Part shown: one piece after another, positions 1 through 8,086 of the stretch
Numbering within the stretch: position 1 is the stretch's first letter
How the letters are laid out: the number at the start of each line of letters is the position of its first letter
Source: Mycogone perniciosa
Lineage: Eukaryota; Ascomycota; Sordariomycetes; Hypocreales; Hypocreaceae
NCBI GenBank assembly: GCA_025331125.1
Contig: JAOALB010000185.1
Coordinates: 1-10,153, forward strand
DNA: 10,153 nucleotides
Reading direction: 5' to 3'
Notes under the pieces: generated by a model
Seen by the model: only the letters and a program-made list of their open reading frames with translations
Databases searched by the model: none
Told to the model about the DNA's origin: nothing
Made by a program: the position numbers and the translations under genes

Positions 1-77
<77 letters not shown>
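1..77. repeat. (TAT)n trinucleotide microsatellite
   Basis: The first 77 bases are an uninterrupted TAT/ATT/TTA repeat of about 25 units and may continue upstream of the window. On the + strand it lies in frame with the reverse transcriptase remnant that starts at 78 and would read as a run of TTA (Leu) codons. It ends exactly where recognisable RT sequence begins. Confidence 0.97.
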
Positions 78-82
<5 letters not shown>

Positions 83-740
83 AAAATTAAAGGATAGACT
101 ATATAGGAAAAAGTAGTTTATAGCGCTAAATCTTAAAGGCGTTTATAACTTTATTTAAATTAAAAGAAAATATAAATAAATAACTGCCTTTTAAGTTAAA
201 TACAACTTATTTAAATATTTCATTATACCTTTTAACTTTATTAATACCCTTATAATATTTTAAAAGACAATTAGTAATATATTAAAGTAATACTTTAATA
301 TTTTTATAGCTATTTATTTAAATAATATTTTAATTTCTTTAAATACTATTAAAGAATATAAAAGAAATAGTTATAAAGTATTATAAATACTATAGAATAT
401 TAAGCTGTTTATAAAACTAAAGGAATATAAATTTTATATATAAAAGATTACTTTTTAAAAGTATATTATTACCTTTAAAGAAATGTATATAACTCTATTA
501 AAAGTATAAACAGTATAAAATCAATTTATATTTATAATAGTTAAAAAAGTTTAAAGCTTTTTAAAATTTATTAATTATAATTTATAATTTATTAAAGCCT
601 ATAAAGGTATTATATAAACTTTCTATAAATTTATTAAAAAGGATTAAAGGTTTTTATATATATTAAATATATAAAATGCATTTAGTAAATTTAGGTAGTT
701 TATTTAAAAAAGCCTATATTTATTACATTTAATTTATTTT
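78..740 (+). pseudogene. Reverse transcriptase domain remnant (element A)
   Basis: In life this domain copied the element RNA into DNA inside the virus-like particle. One frame (codon starts at multiples of 3) can be followed from 78 to about 740 without an indel. It shows a KW(*)F.ALNL..VYN block at 108-149 (family LDLR.AYN; the Asp codon at 129-131 is now AAT), IPFNFINTL at 225-251 (family MPFGLTNAP), and YLNNIL at 315-332 (family Y.DDIL, both catalytic Asp codons now AAT). The thumb/connection block VK.V*SFLKF.NY with FIKAY is at 540-600. All three catalytic Asp codons have become Asn by G-to-A, and in-frame TAA/TAG are frequent. The spacing of 62 codons from the first Asp to the Tyr of YxDD fits Ty3-type RTs. 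The N-terminal end is cut off by the microsatellite. Confidence 0.9.
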
Positions 741-1112
741 AAGAAATAAAAGTTACAATAAATACTTTCAAGTTTACTATAGAAGTTTAATTCAATTAAA
801 AGGATAGAATAATAAACTATATTTTATTACTTTTTATTTTTAAGTATTATATAATATAAAACTAAATTATTTAAGATATAATAAAGAATTCTTTATTATT
901 ATTTTATATTTAAAAAATAATATTATTATTTATTAAAAGGAATATATAAAGTTAAAGTATATATCAATTATAAAAGTATTATATAGTTTTTAATAGTTTA
1001 ATAACTTTTTAAAAAGTAGATTTACTATATAAAATACCTTTTAGAATTTAACTATATTTTAATCTATTACAAAGGATTTAAAAATAAATAAATATATACA
1101 TTTAATAAATAA
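741..1112 (+). pseudogene. RNase H domain remnant (element A)
   Basis: The RNase H of Ty3/Gypsy pol removes the RNA strand of the RNA-DNA hybrid. The reading frame shifts by one near 745. After that one reads an NNKLYFITFY block around 808-838 (family NKLHPIAFYSR), then LNYLRYNKEF near 864-895 (family LNY..YDKELLAI). Another frame carries a remnant of the VYTDHKNLEYF motif near 958-1005. From about 1045 to 1112 the line NLTIF*S.TKDLKINK matches the family F.I.YR.G..N..ADALSR ending. At least two frame changes are needed, so indels as well as transitions are present. The domain assignment rests on the run of motifs and the position between RT and integrase; exact borders are approximate. Confidence 0.8.
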
Positions 1113-1199
1113 ATTAATTATAATTGAGGAAAAATTAAGTATATTAAGTAGACTTTAAAATATAGCTTTAACGGATATTATTAATAAATAGTACTTTAA

Positions 1200-2440
1200 A
1201 TTATATATAAGTGTTTAGTAATAATACTATACTATAATATATTAAAAAGCATTATATTAGTTAAAATAATAATAGATTTTTAAATAATATAAAGTTTCAT
1301 AAAAAAGGAATTTAATAATAAAATAAAAAGATTTAAATTTTAAATAAACTTTAAAAAAATATAATTATAAAAGTTTATTAATATTTAATATATAAATATA
1401 AAAGTATTTACAGAACCTATAAATAAATATAAAAATACTTTAAGTTTTAAAAGTTTAAAAAAGTAATATAAAATATTATTTTTTATTATATAATAAATAA
1501 AACTATTAAACCTTTAAAATATAAGCTATATAGTAAACTTTAACTTTTACTAATACTAGAATAACTATAAAAGTTAATTTTATTAAACTTTATTATTAAT
1601 TTACTATTATTTATTAAATTAAAATTAAAGATTAAATATAATAATATTTTAATAATTATAAATTAATTTATTAAATAGTTTTACTTTATTTTATATAAAA
1701 AAGTAATAAATATAAAAATATTAATTTATATATTTTTGCAATTCATTATAATTAACTCTATAATTCCAGCTAAAATTATTTTTAATTAAAGATTAACCTT
1801 TATATCTAAATTCTAGTAAGTACTTATAAATTAATTAAATATAAATTATAAGTTTAATACTATTTATTATTTATAAATAAATAAATAAATAAAATATATA
1901 AATTAAATTATTAAAGTTTATTTAAAAAGTTATATTAACTTTAATTAAAATAATTAAATAAAAAAGCTATTAAATATATAAATATTTTATAATAGTAATA
2001 CTTTAAAGTTTAGTAGATTTAATGTTATATATATTAATTATAGCTTTATACTAAATATATATAAAGTATTAAAGAAAGGCTTATATATTAATAAACTATA
2101 AATTAAAGTTAAAAACATAAAGTAATTATATAAAGAAATATAAATATACTTTTACTTTATATAAAAAAGAATAAAAAAGTATATTAATAAATATAAATTA
2201 AATAGATTAATCTTTAAAGAAAGAGATATAATTTACTTATATTAATATTTATTAAAGAAAAAGACTATAAATATTAAAATAATATAATTAAACAATAAAT
2301 TAGATTTTAAAGAATTTAAGTTTTATTTACTTAAAAAGGTTATTTTAAAAGTTGTTTATAAATTAATATTATTAAATAATGTTTAAATTTATTTAATATT
2401 TTATATTTTATTATTTAAAAAAATATTATAAAGTTAATTA
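1200..2440 (+). pseudogene. Integrase remnant with DDE changed to N,N,K (element A)
   Basis: Integrase joins the element cDNA to the host chromosome. The linker before the core reads LYSKL*LLLILE around 1532-1562 (family G.LQPL.IPE.PW). The core follows: KVNFIKL at 1570-1590 (family DFIT.LP; first catalytic Asp now AAT at 1576-1578), IPAKIIFN at 1760-1786 (family IPA.IISD; second Asp now AAT at 1784-1786), and a YHPQTDGQTE block at 1865-1894 in which nearly every codon differs by C-to-T or G-to-A (catalytic Glu now AAA at 1892-1894). The second Asp and the Glu are 36 codons apart, the canonical DX35E. Downstream, KYKLNRLIFKERDIIYL at 2190-2240 and KLDFKEF at 2298-2320 are the C-terminal barrel region. 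One indel lies between the first and second Asp. The zinc-binding N-terminus (1113-1380) is too degraded to place its residues. Confidence 0.88.
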
Positions 2441-2462
2441 AAAAGTAAGTTAATTATGGATT

Positions 2463-2640
2463 TAATAAAAGTTTTAGCAGTTAAAAAAATATAAACTTAA
2501 AAAAGTTAAAGTTATAAAAGCTGAAAATAATAAATACTAATATTTAATTAAATAGAAAAACTATAAAGAGGAATAAAACTTTTAAAAACTTATAAAATAT
2601 TCGAAGAATACTTTAATAAAACATTAATACTTTTATTAAA
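2463..2640 (+). pseudogene. Chromodomain remnant at the pol C-terminus (element A)
   Basis: Chromoviral integrases end in a chromodomain that guides insertion to marked chromatin. Here a VLAVKKI segment (2471-2491, family W.VE.IL) is followed one frame over by KY*YLIK*KNYKEE at 2532-2573. This matches the chromodomain core K.QYLVKWKGY.EE, with the two stops at a Gln and a Trp position. A degraded equivalent of the .TWEP..NL segment follows to about 2610. All replaced codons in the core fit C-to-T or G-to-A. Its location directly after the integrase C-terminal region supports the call, and a frame change between the two halves shows an indel. Confidence 0.72.
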
Positions 2641-3260
2641 GTTAAGTCTTTTAATAAAGGGTTATTAAATATTGCATTTTAATTAAATATATTTATATTG
2701 CTAGAAAATTAAATATTAATAATAGCCTTTAACTTAATGCATTTAACCTTATTGAATTTATTTAATAAATTAATACTATAATATAATATTTTAACTTTAT
2801 ATAACTATATTTATTACTTATAAAGATAATTTAATTGCATAAAGTATTTATTTATTAAAGCAGTTAATATTATTATTTATTACTGCTATTTTAATAATTT
2901 ACATTTAATAGTATACCTTTTATTTTTAATATACTCCTTTTTAGCCGCTAAATAATATACTATAAATATTAAAAATAATTTATAATAAATTAAAAAGGAT
3001 ATATATTAACTGCTAAAAAGATACTATTTCTATTATTTATTTTACTTTAATAGGTATACTTTTTATAATAAAAATATTAATAGTATTAATAATTAATATA
3101 GCTGCAGTATAAGTTTATAAAGATTTAGCAGGTTTAGAAACTTTTTACTGTTTTGTAATACTATAAAGTATAGTTAAATAAAACTAAAAATAAATTAAAA
3201 GGAAAAAACTTATAAAAAAAAGGGATAGCTATATAATAGGTTTTAGGGATAAAATTAATA
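2641..3260 (+). other. Non-coding tail of element A between chromodomain and polypurine tract
   Basis: About 620 bases, very AT-rich, with no protein motif that I can read on either strand. It lies between the end of pol and the polypurine tract and so is most simply the 3' untranslated part of element A, with RIP-type composition throughout. A small unrecognised reading frame lost to mutation cannot be excluded. Confidence 0.55.
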
Positions 3261-3270
3261 GGAGGGGGAT
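3261..3270 (+). other. Polypurine tract (plus-strand primer site) of element A
   Basis: The purine run ggaggggga at 3261-3269 is conspicuous in sequence otherwise almost free of G clusters. It lies five bases before the inferred LTR start, as expected for the primer of plus-strand DNA synthesis in LTR elements. Its survival fits RIP, which spares G not followed or preceded by the target context. Confidence 0.7.
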
Positions 3271-3274
3271 ATTA

Positions 3275-3653
3275 TATTATAACCCGATTAGGCTAAAGCC
3301 TAGGTTTAAAGGAATATTGGAATAGCAGGCTAATAGGAATATAATTACTAAGGTATATATACTAAATTATCAATAATTAAGGATACATATAAGTAATTAT
3401 AAACTTTAAATTATGAAAAATATAGTTATATCTTTTAATAATTATTATAAATTTCCTTGATATATATATAACTAGTTTATTACTTATATAATATATTTAG
3501 TTAGATAATTATTAATACATTATATTTACTAGAACTGCCTAATTTACAGAATTGTAACTATATTACCCTGCTTAGTATTTATCTTTAACCTCTCTATTAA
3601 TATAAACCTATAAACCTCGGTTTAACTGTTAAGAACTAACCTAGATCGTTACA
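3275..3653 (+). repeat. 3' LTR of element A (copy 1, heavily RIP-mutated, 379 bp)
   Basis: The start is placed at tattataacccg just after the polypurine tract. This is a TG..-type end with G-to-A at the second base. The other end is placed at tcgttaca. The two ends are near inverted repeats once transitions are allowed. The same sequence recurs on the minus strand at 5690-6079 and, less mutated, near 9810-9996. Over 3531-3653 it aligns without gaps to 9874-9996. A TATA-like stretch (tataaa at 3446-3451, tatatatata at 3461-3470) is in the same place as in the less mutated copy. Confidence 0.87.
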
Positions 3654-4150
3654 ATTTATTCTTTAATTCTTTAAGCTATACTAATAAAATTAACTCTTTT
3701 ACTCCTTTAAAGGTTTTATTATATACTTATAGGATTTTTCTTTTTAGCTACGCGTTAATAGTTAAAGCTATTTTAATTTACGTAGGCTTTATATAAATAA
3801 ATTATTATATAATTAAATATTATAATATAGTAGGTTATATAAGCTTTACGCTATTAGATTATTATATAGTTAAATACTATAAAATTACTATTATATAATA
3901 TATAATAAAATAAAAGAGTAAAAGTAAATGCCTTTTTCCCTTTTTTTCCTTTTCCTTTTATATACTTTTTTAAATGAGTTATTAGGGAAATATCTAGGAA
4001 GTCTATTTCCTAGGGATTTCCTAAGAAAGCTTAAGAAAATATTTATATAGTTATTACTCCTTTATTTCCCTGCTATTTACTGGTTAAAGCGCTAGCTATA
4101 TAAACTTTATATATTAGTAACTGCTATTGATTTATCTTGATTGTTTATAG
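3654..4150. other. Unassigned RIP-type sequence between elements A and B
   Basis: AT-rich sequence following the LTR of element A. It holds a 57-bp tandem duplication (3785-3898), a pyrimidine-rich run at about 3932-3960, and a small inverted repeat, ctaggaa / ttcctag, at about 3994-4013. No coding motif was read on either strand. If A is inserted into B, this should be part of B, but I cannot confirm that. Confidence 0.5.
3785..3898. repeat. 57-bp tandem duplication (two copies)
   Basis: The unit beginning ggctttatata at 3785 is repeated as agctttacgct at 3842, and attattatat at 3801 recurs at 3858, an offset of exactly 57 bases throughout. The two copies differ mostly by C/T and G/A, so the duplication predates at least part of the RIP changes. 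The offset is a multiple of three, but no reading frame is recognisable. Confidence 0.75.
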
Positions 4151-4249
4151 TAATTTAATTAAAATATTAATAATTAATTATAATATTTATTTATTTCTTG
4201 AAAATACTATTATTTTTATTTAACTTTATAGAGTTAAGGTTTAAGTTTA

Positions 4250-5450
4250 ATTTAATTAAACTATTAAAATATAATAAATATTTATTTACTTTATCTTTTT
4301 TAAAAATACTTTTAAAAGTTAAGGATTTAAGTTTTAATTAATACTTTTTTAATTTGTTATAAATATCTTTTTAAGTTATGTTAAATATAATTTACTTTTA
4401 TGTTTATTAAGTTTATAAATAAAGCAGTTATTAGTATAATATATAGTGTAATTAAATAATATATAATTAATAGTCTTAGAAATTATATTAGCTTTTTATT
4501 TAAGCTTTACTATAAACATTTAAACATTATTAATTTATAGCTTATATAAAGTTTTATAGTCCTTTAAAAAAGTTCCAATTTATTACAATTATAGTAAATA
4601 ACTTTTACTTTTTTTTTATTAATATTTAAATTTAATTGATTAAACCTTTTATTATTAAAGCTAATAATATATCTTTATTACTTTTTACTTTAATTTCTAT
4701 ATTTTTAATACTTTTAACTTTATTTAAATCACTATTGTTTTTTCTTTATATTTCAATAAAGTTTATTAAGTGAATTATATATACTTATATATTTTCTTAT
4801 AGATTCAATAATACTTTTCTTATATATGAATTTATAAACTTCCCTTTTAACTTTTAATTTAAATATATTTTAAAAGTATTTAATAAAATTAAAGTGTCTT
4901 TAACTTTAAAGCAATAAGAATTAAGGTATATAATATAATTAAAATGTTTTTTAAGCTAAATTTATAAATTCACTTTTTATAATATATCTTTTATTAATAT
5001 TATGAAAAATACTCTTCAAACTTTGGTTAACTTAATAATAGCTAATATATATAAACTATGTTTATATATTCACTTTACCTTTATTATTAAAGAAATCCCT
5101 TTAAATAAATGTAAACTACTTTAAACTATTGCCTTTAAATTATTTAATAGTTAAAAAGACTTTACCAGTCTATATATTAAAGTTAATTAGAAAGTAAGTA
5201 AAGTAGTTATATAGTTAAGTAAAGAACAATTAAAATATTATAGTATTTTTATTAAAAGACTTAAAAGGCTATATTTTAAGCGACTTTTTAAAATCCTTTA
5301 AAGGTTAATTCCCTTTAAAGTTTAGTATAAAATTTAAAGTAAATAAAGTTGAATTTTATAAATAAATAATAATTATTTATTATTAATAAATTATTTATTA
5401 AACTTTAATATTTTCAATCATTAAATATAAATAGTATTATTTATATTTTA
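4250..5450 (-). pseudogene. Gag remnant (element B), RIP-degraded
   Basis: Gag forms the particle in which reverse transcription takes place. On the minus strand a KLKVKREVYKFI line (4823-4860) resembles the stretch of Ty3-type Gag that precedes the zinc knuckle. At 4596-4555 there is a probable CCHC knuckle remnant: Y.NC with the first Cys now Tyr, then a G.F.KDY second half that reads one frame over, its last Cys also Tyr. A further segment at 4453-4409 (YT.YYTNNC.IYK) resembles a Cys-containing WTACY.D.C.IH block that I know from Gag of fungal Gypsy elements. Stops are frequent and several frame changes are needed. The N-terminal half (5450-4900) is not readable, so its start is a guess. 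The assignment is helped by the position just downstream of the LTR. Confidence 0.55.
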
Positions 5451-5500
5451 TATAGTTAACCTTTATATATTATAAGTCTTTTTTATATAATATAAATTTA

Positions 5501-5556
5501 CTTTATTTTATTATTTTTATTTTTATTTTTACTTTTATTTATATTATTATCTTTAG
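5501..5556. repeat. Low-complexity TTTTTA-type tract
   Basis: A stretch of ttattttta-like units with few interruptions at 5501-5556, in the leader side of element B. On the minus strand it would read as Lys/Asn-rich codons. It is probably a by-product of RIP acting on a Lys-rich or A-rich leader. Confidence 0.6.
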
Positions 5557-5689
5557 TATTATTCTACTTTTAATAAAAAAGTAAACTAAAAGGTAAAGTA
5601 TTAAAATTATTAATAGAGGATATATTTATAAATATATTTATAATATTACTTAAAATCTTTAATAGTCTTTTAAATAAAAGTTATTAATA

Positions 5690-6079
5690 TATAATAATTT
5701 AAGTGAATTCTTAAAGGATAAACTCAAGCTTATAGGTTTATATTAATATAAAGGTTAAAAGTAAATATTAGTTAACGTTACATAGGTATAAGTTATAAAA
5801 TAGGCTTTTTCAGTAACTATAATTATTAATAACCATTTAAATAACTATATTAAATACATAATAAGCTACTTATATATATATAAAAGAAAGTTATAATAAT
5901 TATTAAGGAATATAGCTATATCTTTAAAAATTTAAAGTTTATAATTAATTATATATATCTTTAATTATTAATAATTGAGTATATATTTTAGTAATTGTAT
6001 TTCTACTAACCTATTATTTTAATATTCTTTTAGACTTAAGCCTTAGTTTATCCTTTAAATATTAACTTGAATTGTTATA
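5690..6079 (-). repeat. 5' LTR of element B (copy 3, minus strand, heavily RIP-mutated)
   Basis: Read on the minus strand, this segment follows LTR copy 1 along almost its full length. Shared blocks include aataattattataa with a TATA-rich run (about 5880-5905) and aatataaacctataa (about 5733-5750). The end, aattattata, corresponds to gatcgttaca of copy 1 by transitions only. The start is put at 6079 (tataacaattc). The length of about 390 bases agrees with the 379 of copy 1. The bases just inside the element differ from those just outside copy 1, as expected for a 5' versus a 3' LTR. Confidence 0.8.
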
Positions 6080-7069
6080 TATTCTTACTATACTTAATTA
6101 CTAGTTTCCAATATATTATTTACTTAATAATATTTATGTTCCTATTAACTAATTACCTTTTTACCTCTTTTACGTTTTTTCTAAAATTATAGCCTTTTTC
6201 TTAATTTATTTCCTTTACAGAAAGTCTTTAATATATAAATTTCCTTTTACTTTTAATTAAAGTAATAAAACTATTAAAGTTAAAAATATTTATAATAGTA
6301 AATAATAAATTTACTTTTAATAAAAAAGCTATATTTTAAATATAAAGACCTTTAAATAAAGCTAGCTTTTTAAACTATTAATTAAGCTTTATAAATAATA
6401 CGTTCTTTATATAAAAAAGCTTAAAACTTATATGTAATTAAAAAAAGAAAACTAATAAATATTATTAAAAAGGAAATTTATAAATACTTTTCTTTAAAAG
6501 GAAAACCATTTTTAACCTTTAAAAATTAAAGCTATATTACTTATAAGTAGTTTATTATATACTATTAACCTAATATTTTATAAAGGCAATTAAAGTAAAG
6601 TATAACTTTAAACCTTTTTTAAAGGAAAGCTTTAAGCGGAATTATAAACTTGTTTTATTATTATTAAAAGATAATTTAAATTATTTTTAATACCTTTTTC
6701 TATAATTAATAAAACTATTTATATTACTTTATTAAATGTATAATATACCTAATATACCTTTCTTATTACTTTAATTAAAAAAGGTTAGTTATTTATTTAA
6801 TTAATTATAAAATTAAAAATACATAAAACTATCAAAATAAATAAATACACTTAGTTTCATATAAAACTAATTTACTTTTCTCCTTTAATATATAATCCTA
6901 TTTATAATCTTATAGCTATTAAGGTATATAAAGGCAACTATAAGTTACTTTTAACTATAAATATTATAATTAAATACTTTATAGTATTTTTTAGCCTTTA
7001 TATTACTTAACTATAGCTTTATAGTTTAATTTATATTTATTTCATAAATAAATAAAAGCTTTTTAATAT
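6080..7069. other. RIP-degraded sequence, unassigned
   Basis: About 1 kb of AT-rich sequence with stops in all frames. On the + strand, around 6430-6760, one frame shows longer open pieces with a charged, Lys-rich look (for example around aaagcttaagcgg..., 6620-6660), which suggests an old coding region. I recognise no family, and it could equally be chance in AT-rich sequence. It lies upstream of the 5' LTR of element B, so it is outside that element. Confidence 0.45.
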
Positions 7070-7096
7070 TTGTTTATTTGTTTATTTGTTTATTTT
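7070..7096. repeat. (TTTATTTG)n short tandem repeat
   Basis: About three units of tttatttg in a row, at the very edge of the AT-rich block and just before base composition rises. Confidence 0.85.
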
Positions 7097-7328
7097 ACTA
7101 TTTACGTCCACTAAGTAAACTAGTTATATAAATCCCTTATAGGCAATAGGATAGTAAAAGCTGGCCAAGGTCTTTATCCTATCTATAGGCAAAATATTAG
7201 GTCATCCCTATATAGTCCTGTTAGTTTAAGACCGGCTTAACTGGCCAGTAAGCTGCCAGAAAATAGCTAGGGATATTAACTTTATAGCTATTCGCTATAT
7301 TTCAATTTATATAGGAAAAAGGGTTATC

Positions 7329-7345
7329 TAAGGCCCAGGGCCTTA
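7329..7345. repeat. Perfect palindrome taaggccc-a-gggcctta
   Basis: Eight-base arms with a one-base centre. There is no T run after it, and nothing links it to a gene, so it is not called a terminator. Confidence 0.85.
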
Positions 7346-7395
7346 AACACTAAAATAAAAAACCCTCCTTATAGAGGGGAAAAACCTAAATGCTA

Positions 7396-7630
7396 GCTGT
7401 CAGGACCTCTTACAAGGCAATATAGTTTTTAAGGCCTTTTGCGCGGGAGGCAATATATTATTGTCAGCAATACCTTTTGCAAGGCGGTAGCTATGCCTCT
7501 AAAAGGCAAGCTGTCGGGATCTTTTACAAGGTGACGTAGTTTTCGAGGCCTCTCGCATAGGAGGCAGTATATTATTATCGGCAACACCTTTTGCGAGGCA
7601 GAGTGTTGTCTATTGCCTCTTATAAGGCAA
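7396..7630. repeat. Two-copy 114-bp tandem repeat made of eight CCT..AGG palindromic cores
   Basis: Copy 1 begins gctgtcagga at 7396 and copy 2 begins gctgtcggga at 7510, an offset of 114. Inside are eight cores of the form CCTYTT-NC-AAGGC, starting at 7406, 7435, 7473, 7496, 7520, 7549, 7587 and 7616. The first three of copy 1 recur in copy 2 at exactly +114. The fourth is at +120 because of about 6 extra bases near 7600-7612. Cores 2 and 6 share a longer loop (for example gcgcggg before aggc). The two copies differ mainly by C/T and G/A. Confidence 0.9.
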
Positions 7631-7672
7631 TATGCTAGCAGCAGAGCTGCACAGATATCGTCGCTAGCTCTC

Positions 7673-7704
7673 GAGGGAGGTAAAGCTCTCCGAATTCCTC
7701 CCTC
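7673..7704. repeat. Inverted repeat gagggagg / cctccctc
   Basis: Perfect 8-base arms at 7673-7680 and 7697-7704 with a 16-base spacer that contains agctctcc. Function unknown. Confidence 0.8.
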
Positions 7705-7744
7705 TGTATACGCTATTAGGGCCCAGTAAGCCTAAGCGGAGAGA

Positions 7745-7760
7745 CAGGCCAGTAGGCCTG
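7745..7760. repeat. Hairpin caggcc-agta-ggcctg
   Basis: Perfect 6-base arms with a 4-base loop. It sits directly beside the longer hairpin at 7762-7817. Confidence 0.8.
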
Positions 7761-7761
7761 C

Positions 7762-7817
7762 AAAAATTACCCCGCACGTTAACAAGCTATAACAGCTGTT
7801 AGCGTAGGAGAATTTTT
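7762..7817. repeat. Long imperfect hairpin
   Basis: Left arm 7762-7788 and right arm 7794-7817. The outer aaaaatt / aattttt pairs fully, cgttaac pairs with gttagcg with one wobble, and the inner aacaagct / agctgtt pairs with one bulge. The middle (accccgca against taggaga) is poorly paired. The loop is about five bases. Confidence 0.65.
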
Positions 7818-7839
7818 ATAGGGGAGAGTTGTTAATATT

Positions 7840-8040
7840 TCTTTATAATATAGTATTAAATTTTCTAACTTAATAGTTAATTATATAAATAATAATAAAT
7901 TTCTTAATTAATTAATTAAATATTAAGTTTATATTTACTTTAATAACTTGAAGTATAGGCTTGATAATATTGTTTATCTTTTATATTTAGTATTTAAGGG
8001 AAACTTATTATTTTTATTATTTCTACTATCATTTATTTCT
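7840..8040. other. AT-rich spacer before the oxidoreductase relic
   Basis: A short return to RIP-like AT-rich sequence with no motif. The region 8030-8070 is free of stops in the frame of the downstream FAD motif and would encode a hydrophobic LFLPLLLLAIII stretch. That stretch could be a degraded signal peptide, but no ATG is present in that frame. Confidence 0.5.
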
Positions 8041-8086
8041 CCCTCTACTTCTTCTCGCTATTATAATTTCTCAGTTGTCTATTAAA

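Larger units (their letters stand above)
78..3653 (+). mobile_element. Element A: RIP-degraded Ty3/Gypsy chromovirus, 3' part (pol + 3' LTR)
   Basis: This is the 3' portion of an LTR retrotransposon of the Ty3/Gypsy superfamily. The order RT, RNase H, integrase, chromodomain, polypurine tract, LTR is what defines a chromovirus; Copia would have integrase before RT. Motifs are read directly on the + strand through many stops. Nearly every departure from the family motif is a C-to-T or G-to-A change, so the copy is dead and RIP is the likely cause. Gag, protease and the 5' LTR are missing from the window: either they lie upstream of base 1 or the element is truncated at the microsatellite. The LTR is shared with element B and with the fragment near 9810-9996, so all three belong to one family. 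Confidence 0.9.
4250..6079 (-). mobile_element. Element B: inverted copy of the same Gypsy family, 5' LTR + gag part
   Basis: A second copy of the LTR (5690-6079, minus strand) is followed on the minus strand by gag-like remnants down to about 4250. That is the order 5' LTR then gag, so this is the 5' part of an element running right to left. Its pol is not seen in the window. Because LTR copies A and B are homologous along their whole length, the two elements belong to one family. The left border is approximate. The simplest arrangement is that element A landed in element B, separating B's gag from its pol, or that B is truncated at the left. Confidence 0.7.
7100..7840. other. Non-coding mosaic of mid-GC sequence with tandem repeats and hairpins
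   Basis: Composition changes abruptly here from very AT-rich to near balanced, with CpG again present. No open frame of interest was found on either strand and no RNA gene was recognised. The stretch holds a 114-bp tandem repeat (7396-7630) and several inverted repeats, listed separately. The direct repeat tataggcaa occurs at 7138 and 7184. It may be a minisatellite-like region or a repeat relic that escaped heavy RIP. Confidence 0.6.

Noticed and set aside
5690..6100. Copy 3 LTR as a 3' LTR with a polypurine tract at about 6080-6095 on the minus strand
   Set aside because: The purine run there is weak, and gag-like motifs lie on the other side (below 5690), which fits a 5' LTR better.
1..7100. 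Mitochondrial DNA as explanation for the high AT content
   Set aside because: The region carries nuclear-type Gypsy pol and LTRs with transition-type decay, no mitochondrial genes, and it adjoins GC-normal sequence with a nuclear GMC gene relic.
7329..7345. Rho-independent type terminator
   Set aside because: No T run follows, no transcript ends there, and the organism appears to be eukaryotic.
7396..7630. CRISPR-like array
   Set aside because: Only two long units, spacers are not unique, cores are palindromic and irregularly spaced, and the setting is a fungal genome.
7140..7840. tRNA or other structured RNA gene
   Set aside because: Several hairpins exist but none forms a cloverleaf with conserved tRNA boxes, and I recognise no known RNA family.
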